From: an uncultured Clostridia bacterium
Lineage (GTDB): Bacteria; Bacillota; Clostridia; Oscillospirales; Oscillospiraceae
Length of the DNA stretch: 37,099 bases
Direction: 5' to 3'
NCBI GenBank assembly: GCA_947572235.1
Contig: CANPBB010000015.1
Coordinates: 1 to 37,099 of the forward strand
The notes below the pieces were generated by a model that had not been told where the DNA came from, ran no database searches, and saw only the letters and a program-made list of their open reading frames with translations. Below are positions 32,811 through 37,099 of the stretch, one piece after another (the stretch's first letter is position 1; the number at the start of each line of letters is the position of its first letter). The position numbers and the translations under genes were made by a program.

Positions 32811-33473
32811 ATGTTTACCGGTTTTACGCAGGACACAGTGGATTTCCTCTGGAATATCCGCTTCAACAACGACAGGGCTTGGTTCGAGGAGAACAAACAA
32901 ACCTACCTCTCCCACGTCCAGCACCCTATGAAAGCCTTAGGGGAGGAGCTTTACGTTTACATGGCGGACCGCTACCCCAAACTGGGGCTGAATCTCCACG
33001 TCTCCCGGATCTATCGGGACGCCCGACGGCTCTTTGGACGGGGGCCCTACAAGGACCACCTCTGGCTCTCCCTGCGGGTGGAGAGCGAGGCTTGGACCTG
33101 CCGTCCCGTGTTCTACTTCGAGATCTCCCCGGAGCTCTGCTCCTACGGCATGGGCTTCTACAGCGCCACCGCCCAGACCATGGAGCGCTTCCGCCGGGAG
33201 ACTGCCGCCAATCCCCGGCCCATGGAGGATTTGGCCCGGAAGCTCCAGCGGCAGGAGGATTTCCACCTGGAGGGACCGGAGTACGCCAGAAAAAAGACCG
33301 CCCCCTCCCCCATTTTGGAGCCTTGGATCAGCCGCAAGAGCCTGAGCCTCTGCTGTGACCGGCCCTATGACGAGCTGGTCTTCACCCCCGCCCTATTGGA
33401 GCGGGTCGAGGGGGGCTTTGACTTCCTTGTGCCCTACTATGAGCGATTCGCCGCCCTGTGTACGCAGGAGTAA
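32811..33473 (+). CDS. DUF2461 family protein
   Basis: A 220-residue soluble protein of the DUF2461 (TIGR02453) family. FTQDTVDFLWNIRFNNDRAW and FEENKQTYLSHV form the conserved N-terminal block, SRIYRDARRLFGRGPYKDHL the central block, with FYFEISPELCSYGMGFY after it. The family has no established activity. AAAGGAGC precedes the ATG. Its promoter is clear and the gene is followed after 21 bp by a broken gene on the same strand. Confidence 0.92.
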   Translation: MFTGFTQDTVDFLWNIRFNNDRAWFEENKQTYLSHVQHPMKALGEELYVYMADRYPKLGLNLHVSRIYRDARRLFGRGPYKDHLWLSLRVESEAWTCRPVFYFEISPELCSYGMGFYSATAQTMERFRRETAANPRPMEDLARKLQRQEDFHLEGPEYARKKTAPSPILEPWISRKSLSLCCDRPYDELVFTPALLERVEGGFDFLVPYYERFAALCTQE

Positions 33474-33494
33474 TTTGAACAGGAGGCCGCAGCT

Positions 33495-34363
33495 ATGTGG
33501 TATATGACAGACCCCGAGGAGCTGAAAAATTACCAGTGCAACATATCCCTGAAAAAGGCGAAAGAAAACCTGATCCGGCGCTACAGCTATCTCAACGGCG
33601 ATAATCTGCGGCACGAGCCGGAGCACTCCCTATCCCGCCGCCTGTCGCCGGTCCTCTGGGACAACCTGCGGTACACGGGGATCAGCTCCAACCCCCTGTT
33701 GAGCCTAACCGCCCACGGCGCAGACCTTAACCAGTCCAACCAGTTCGCCTGCTGGGTCATCCCGGTAAAGTACGCCCGGGAGCTGAAGGCAGAGGCCCTC
33801 GCGCTTGATCAGTTCCAGCACGTGACCGACGGTGGCAGCGACTACATCGCGGCGGAGCAGCCCCACACCTATCTCTACAACTTTCTGGCAGAGGAGGGCC
33901 GCATACTCTCCATTGACACCACCGGCTTCACCCCATTGAAATATATCCCCTCCCGCCCCGCGCAGCTCTTCGCTTAGCGCTTGGACGGGAGCCGCTTCTC
34001 TCAAACTATCGAGACCAAGGACCGGGACAGCTATCCGGAAATCCTGCAAAGCCTTCTGACAAGGGCCCAAGCCAAGGAGTTCGCCAGTCTGCTTCTCCGC
34101 TGTCGGAGGGCCACGATCATGCAGTGCGATATCCGGGAAAGCGGCTATGACCTCTATTTTGACGCCTGCACCTCCCAGAGCGGATAGTCCACCGGTATCT
34201 CCCGGAGGAGGGCCGGGAGGGGGATTGGGAGGCGCTCTGCGGCCTTCTGCTGCACTTTTTGCGGTTCTATAAGAAGCCGAGAGGCACGAAGTGGAAGTAT
34301 GTCCGAAAGGTCCTGGCCTCTGATAACATGCGCTTTGTAAATGGGATGATCTGCCCCGACTGA
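33495..34363 (+). pseudogene. Unrecognised gene broken by an in-frame TAG and a frameshift
   Basis: The frame opens at ATG 33495 after AGGAGG and runs 160 codons to TAG 33975-33977. The same frame continues (LDGSRFSQTIETKDRDSYPE) to a second stop at 34185-34187. The next frame then continues with IVHRYLPEEGREGDWEALCG and KYVRKVLASDNMRFVNGMIC to TGA 34361-34363. So a one-base shift near 34180 and one nonsense change (CAG to TAG would fit) split what was probably a protein of about 288 residues. No family was recognised; it is soluble, without signal or membrane segments. It is probably co-transcribed with the DUF2461 gene. Confidence 0.65.
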
Positions 34364-34483
34364 CGCGGACCGCCTGCTCTCTCCCTCCAAAACGGAGATA
34401 ATTTACATTTCTGTGATAATTTTCCCGCCTGTTTCGGGTAAACTGAATTGATAAGAAAAAGCACCCGCAAGGAGGATCTACCC

Positions 34484-35356
34484 TTGAGAAAGCTCTACGA
34501 CGCCCTGGACCGCTTCTGCGGCAGGCACCCCTACTGGGGCATCCCCAATCTCATGCGCTACATCATCGTCGGCACCGTCATCTTCTACGCGCTGAACTTA
34601 GTCACCGCCGGCGGGGCCTACTCCCTGCTGGCCTACTCCACGGCGGGCGTACTGAAGGGCGAGGTGTGGCGGCTGGTCACCTTTGTCTTCGTGTCGCCCT
34701 ACGGGTATTCCAGCATCTTCTCCAGCAACGTCATCAATTTCGCCCTCTTCCTCTACTTCTACTACTGGATCGGCAGTATCTTGGAGGACTACTGGGGCAC
34801 GCCCAAGTTCACCATCTACTACCTCAGCGGTGCAGTGCTGACCATTCTCGCCTCCATCATCCTCCAAATCGCCGGCGGCGGGGACTATATAATGGGTACC
34901 CACTACGTGAACTTGGCCATGTTCTTGGCCTGTGCGGTGCTGATTCCGGAGACGGTTATACGCCTCTTTTTCATCATTCCGGTGAAGATGAAATGGGTGG
35001 CTTGGGCCGATCTGCTCCTGCTGGCCTATGACATCCTCCGCGCCGTCGGCCAGCATAACTGGGGCGGCGTGATGGCCCCCATTGTGGCCCTTCTGAATTT
35101 TGTGCTGTTCTTCTACCCCCACTTCAGCCGGAGAGTCCAGCGGGAGCGGGTCCGCACCGGCAGACAGGCCGTCCGCTTCCGTCAGACCGTGAAAGCCAGC
35201 CAAGCCCCCAAAGCCTTCAACCACCGCTGCTCCGTCTGCGGCAAGACCGACGCGGAGTACCCCAACATGTCCTTCCGCTACTGCTCCCGCTGCGCCGGCT
35301 ACCACTGCTTCTGTGAGGAGCACATCTTCAACCATGTGCATTTTACGGAGGAATAG
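34484..35356 (+). CDS. Rhomboid-fold membrane protein lacking the catalytic Ser, with zinc-ribbon tail
   Basis: A 290-residue protein with about six membrane helices in residues 25-212. GVLKGEVWRLVTFVFVSP near residues 55-72 matches the rhomboid GEWWRL..F block. Where active rhomboid proteases have GxSG, this one reads G138-T-H-Y, so the nucleophile is lost; a His (H191, GQHNWGG) survives near the usual catalytic His. The soluble C-terminus has Cys249, Cys252, Cys267 and Cys270, plus Cys275, Cys277 and His280, a zinc-ribbon-like cluster. The start is TTG 34484, eight bases after GGAGG. It is probably a pseudoprotease that binds membrane clients; the function is unknown. Confidence 0.78.
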   Translation: MRKLYDALDRFCGRHPYWGIPNLMRYIIVGTVIFYALNLVTAGGAYSLLAYSTAGVLKGEVWRLVTFVFVSPYGYSSIFSSNVINFALFLYFYYWIGSILEDYWGTPKFTIYYLSGAVLTILASIILQIAGGGDYIMGTHYVNLAMFLACAVLIPETVIRLFFIIPVKMKWVAWADLLLLAYDILRAVGQHNWGGVMAPIVALLNFVLFFYPHFSRRVQRERVRTGRQAVRFRQTVKASQAPKAFNHRCSVCGKTDAEYPNMSFRYCSRCAGYHCFCEEHIFNHVHFTEE

Positions 35357-35376
35357 TCACTGCGCTCTGTGCCTTG

Positions 35377-35408
35377 CCCCCATGCCCCCCTCAAGGGGGA
35401 CATGGGGG
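35377..35408. repeat. GC-rich 15-bp hairpin between rhomboid-like and AraC genes
   Basis: CCCCCATG and CATGGGGG arms with six-base C/G runs form a 15-bp stem with one mismatch and a two-base loop. It lies 21 bp after the rhomboid-like stop and may act as a T-less terminator or a dispersed intergenic repeat. Confidence 0.55.
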
Positions 35409-35545
35409 CTGCCGCTTGCCAGCGGTGAAGCTCTGCCGCGAGCTTTGTCAACCTTCTATGTGGGTGCCTGCCCCCTCTTTTTGACGGTATTTTGCAAGAC
35501 AAGCGGCATAAAACCGGGTATACTCTCGGCAAAGGAGGCAGTTCT

Positions 35546-36328
35546 ATGGAGCACAAGATCACCTGCCGCGACAGTCTGCTGGGCGTGGAGGCCCTGACCC
35601 TCGACGGTCTCTCCCAGTCCTTCCCGCCCCATTTCCATCCCTATTACGTGGTGGGACTGATGGATGGCGGCACCCGTCGTCTCACCTGCCGGGGAGAGGT
35701 GCTTACTGTCCGGGAGGGCCAGCTTCTCCTCTTCAATCCCGGCGATACCCACAGCTGTGCACAGGAGGGACATATCCCTCTGCGCTACCGGGCCCTCCAC
35801 ATCCCCGTCGAACGGATGGCCGCCCTCACCGGAGGCCCCCTCCCCCGGCTGTGCCCTGCCGCCGACAGTCCGGAGCTCTTCGATGCCCTCTCCCTGCTTC
35901 ACCGCATGATCCTAAGCGGCAGCAGCCGGCGGGCGGAACAGTGGCAGGAGGCCATGTCCCGTCTGCTGGACAACTGCACCTTGGACATGCTGACGGAGGC
36001 ATCAATCCGGCCGGAGGTCTCCGCCGCCTGCCAGTACCTCACAGAGAACCTCCACCGGCGGGTAACGCTGTCAGAGGTCTGCCGGCAGGTAGGGGTGAGC
36101 CAGTCCTCCCTCCTGCGCTCTTTCGCCGCGGAGAAACAGGTCACTCCCCACCGCTATCTAAAGGCCCTGCGGGTGGCCGAGGCGGGACAGCTCCTCCGCC
36201 AGGGCGTCCCCTTGGCGGAGGCGGCCATCCGCGCCGGCTTTGCCGATCAGAGCCACCTCACGAATCTGTTCCGCGCCCTGATCGGCTGCTCCCCCGGAAG
36301 CTACCGGCAGGAGCCGGCAAAAAAATGA
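35546..36328 (+). CDS. AraC family transcriptional regulator with cupin sensor
   Basis: A 260-residue regulator. Residues 20-90 form the AraC-type cupin (FPPHFHPYYVVGLMDGGTRR, then FNPGDTHSC), which binds a small ligand. Residues 155-255 hold two HTH motifs: RVTLSEVCRQVGVSQSSLLR and LAEAAIRAGFADQSHLTNLF, followed by GCSPGSYRQE. A TATACT -10 element lies at 35519-35524 with no clear -35. AAAGGAGG (35531-35538) fixes the ATG at 35546. The DUF2000 gene follows after 42 bp, so it is probably its target or partner. Confidence 0.93.
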   Translation: MEHKITCRDSLLGVEALTLDGLSQSFPPHFHPYYVVGLMDGGTRRLTCRGEVLTVREGQLLLFNPGDTHSCAQEGHIPLRYRALHIPVERMAALTGGPLPRLCPAADSPELFDALSLLHRMILSGSSRRAEQWQEAMSRLLDNCTLDMLTEASIRPEVSAACQYLTENLHRRVTLSEVCRQVGVSQSSLLRSFAAEKQVTPHRYLKALRVAEAGQLLRQGVPLAEAAIRAGFADQSHLTNLFRALIGCSPGSYRQEPAKK

Positions 36329-36370
36329 GGCCCGCCTGCCGGAACAGGCACAGGCCAAAAGGAGTATCCT

Positions 36371-36778
36371 ATGTGTGCTGAAAAATGCGTTATCCTCCTC
36401 TCACCCGCTCTGCCCATCGGCATGGCCGCCAACACAGCCGCCGTCCTGAGCGTCACACTGGGCAGGCTCCGCCCGGACACAGTAGGCACCGATGTCTGCG
36501 ACCAAGAGGGCGGTGTACACCGGGGGATCATCACCTTCCCCATCCCCATTCTCGCCGCCGACGAGGAGCAGCTGCGGACCCTGCGCCGGCAGGCGGAGAC
36601 GGTCGGGCTCACCGCCGTGGACTTCACCGACCTCTCCCAAGAGTGCCGAACCTATGAGGAGTATATTGAGAGGATGGGCCATACCCCGGAGACGGCATTG
36701 CGCTACATAGGCCTAGCCCTCTGCGGGGAGCGAAAGCAGGTTGATCACCTCACCGGCAGCCTGCCGCTGCTGCGGTAG
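36371..36778 (+). CDS. DUF2000 family protein
   Basis: A 135-residue protein of the DUF2000 family (PF09391). It starts with CVILLSPALPIGMAANTAAV, followed by GIITFPIPILAADEEQLRTL. The family adopts a peptidyl-tRNA-hydrolase-II-like fold and has no proven function. It is commonly found beside AraC-type regulators, as here. AAAGGAG precedes the ATG. No membrane segment or signal is seen. Confidence 0.9.
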   Translation: MCAEKCVILLSPALPIGMAANTAAVLSVTLGRLRPDTVGTDVCDQEGGVHRGIITFPIPILAADEEQLRTLRRQAETVGLTAVDFTDLSQECRTYEEYIERMGHTPETALRYIGLALCGERKQVDHLTGSLPLLR

Positions 36779-36832
36779 GACGAAACGGCGGTATCCCCTA
36801 AAAGCCTGTTCCAACAAAACCCTTCAGCAGAG

Positions 36833-37012
36833 TTTGCGGCCCGCAGGCCGCAAATATACGAAAAATCATTTTTGCCGAAACGCGGTTTTGGGCAAAAATT
36901 CCTCTCGCGAAGCGAGCATCAAGCTCCAGTCCCTCCTCACAGGAAGAGGCCAAGACGGGGTGCAGAGCACAGCGCATCCCCCCAAATATGCTTGAAATCC
37001 GCAGATTTCAAG
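36833..37012. repeat. Cluster of four hairpins at the right end
   Basis: Four perfect or near-perfect stems occur in 180 bp: TTTGCGGCC/GGCCGCAAA (36833-36854), ATTTTTGCC/GGCAAAAAT (36868-36899), CTCGC/GCGAG (36904-36916) and CTTGAAATC/GATTTCAAG (36991-37012). The first and last share the loop CGCA. No gene is visible between 36779 and the window end. Confidence 0.6.
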
Positions 37013-37052
37013 AGAAAAGTGAAGAACAGTCCAGAGTGAACTGCCCCCCCAT

Positions 37053-37083
37053 TTGTTAGACAAGTATGGTATACTACTAACAA
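37053..37083 (+). promoter_or_regulatory. Extended -10 promoter within an inverted repeat, for a gene beyond the window
   Basis: TGGTATACT (37067-37075) is an extended -10 element. It is flanked by TTGTTAG (37053-37059) and CTAACAA (37077-37083), exact inverted repeats that could bind a dimeric repressor. The gene would start to the right of the window. Confidence 0.55.
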
Positions 37084-37099
37084 GTGGGGAGCTTCATTA

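Noticed and set aside
1-37099. CRISPR array, prophage, tRNA or rRNA genes
   Set aside because: No regularly spaced repeats, no capsid, terminase or integrase genes and no tRNA- or rRNA-like sequence were seen on either strand.

Overview
The window looks like chromosomal DNA from a motile, GC-rich member of the Clostridia, probably Oscillospiraceae (Flavonifractor, Lawsonibacter or Oscillibacter type). The evidence is two transmembrane chemoreceptors, a CheY-like regulator and a FapA-type protein, S-layer-homology (SLH) proteins, Firmicutes families (DUF1836, a PfoR-like PTS_EIIC_2 protein, a YtrA-type GntR with an ABC exporter), near-consensus sigma-A promoters and AGGAGG ribosome binding sites. 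The genus is an inference; no rRNA or tRNA gene is present to anchor it.

Layout. 1-1250 is a graveyard of mobile DNA: an IS5-type transposase remnant, a reverse-strand shard of a choloylglycine-hydrolase-like gene and the C-terminal half of an IS630 transposase. 1420-9905 holds sensing and envelope genes: a sugar-binding lipoprotein and a chemoreceptor in tandem (+), then on the minus strand a CheY-like regulator, a FapA-family protein, a small membrane protein, a LemA/DUF3137 pair and a DUF1836 protein. 9906-12275 is an accessory patch with a truncated HTH gene, many hairpins, a long structured leader and an SLH gene broken by an in-frame TGA. 12394-20437 is a minus-strand four-gene operon: LRR/ankyrin-like protein, DUF2201-type VWA protein, second LRR protein, MoxR AAA+ ATPase. 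It is the most unusual unit here. 20816-23280 (+) holds a second chemoreceptor translationally coupled to an FMN-binding lipoprotein. 23406-28753 (-) holds a membrane-anchored XRE regulator, a PTS_EIIC_2 protein, a frameshifted LRR-like gene and an SLH-anchored 5'-nucleotidase-like protein with degraded active-site motifs. 29068-32552 (-) holds a GntR/ABC exporter operon and pyruvate kinase. 32811-36778 (+) holds a DUF2461 protein, a broken gene of unknown function, a rhomboid-fold protein lacking the catalytic serine, and an AraC/DUF2000 pair. The right end is a cluster of hairpins and an extended -10 promoter for a gene beyond the window.

How the genes may work together. The two chemoreceptors sit beside secreted lipoproteins (a solute-binding protein and a flavin-binding protein), which suggests paired ligand or redox sensing feeding the chemotaxis system. 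The LRR-A/VWA/LRR-B/MoxR operon looks like a cytoplasmic MoxR-VWA remodelling machine with two dedicated repeat-protein partners, because none of its four products has a signal peptide or membrane segment. Three genes (11075-12211, 26074-26613, 33495-34363) carry only one or two lesions each, so they are either recent pseudogenes or sequencing-level errors.
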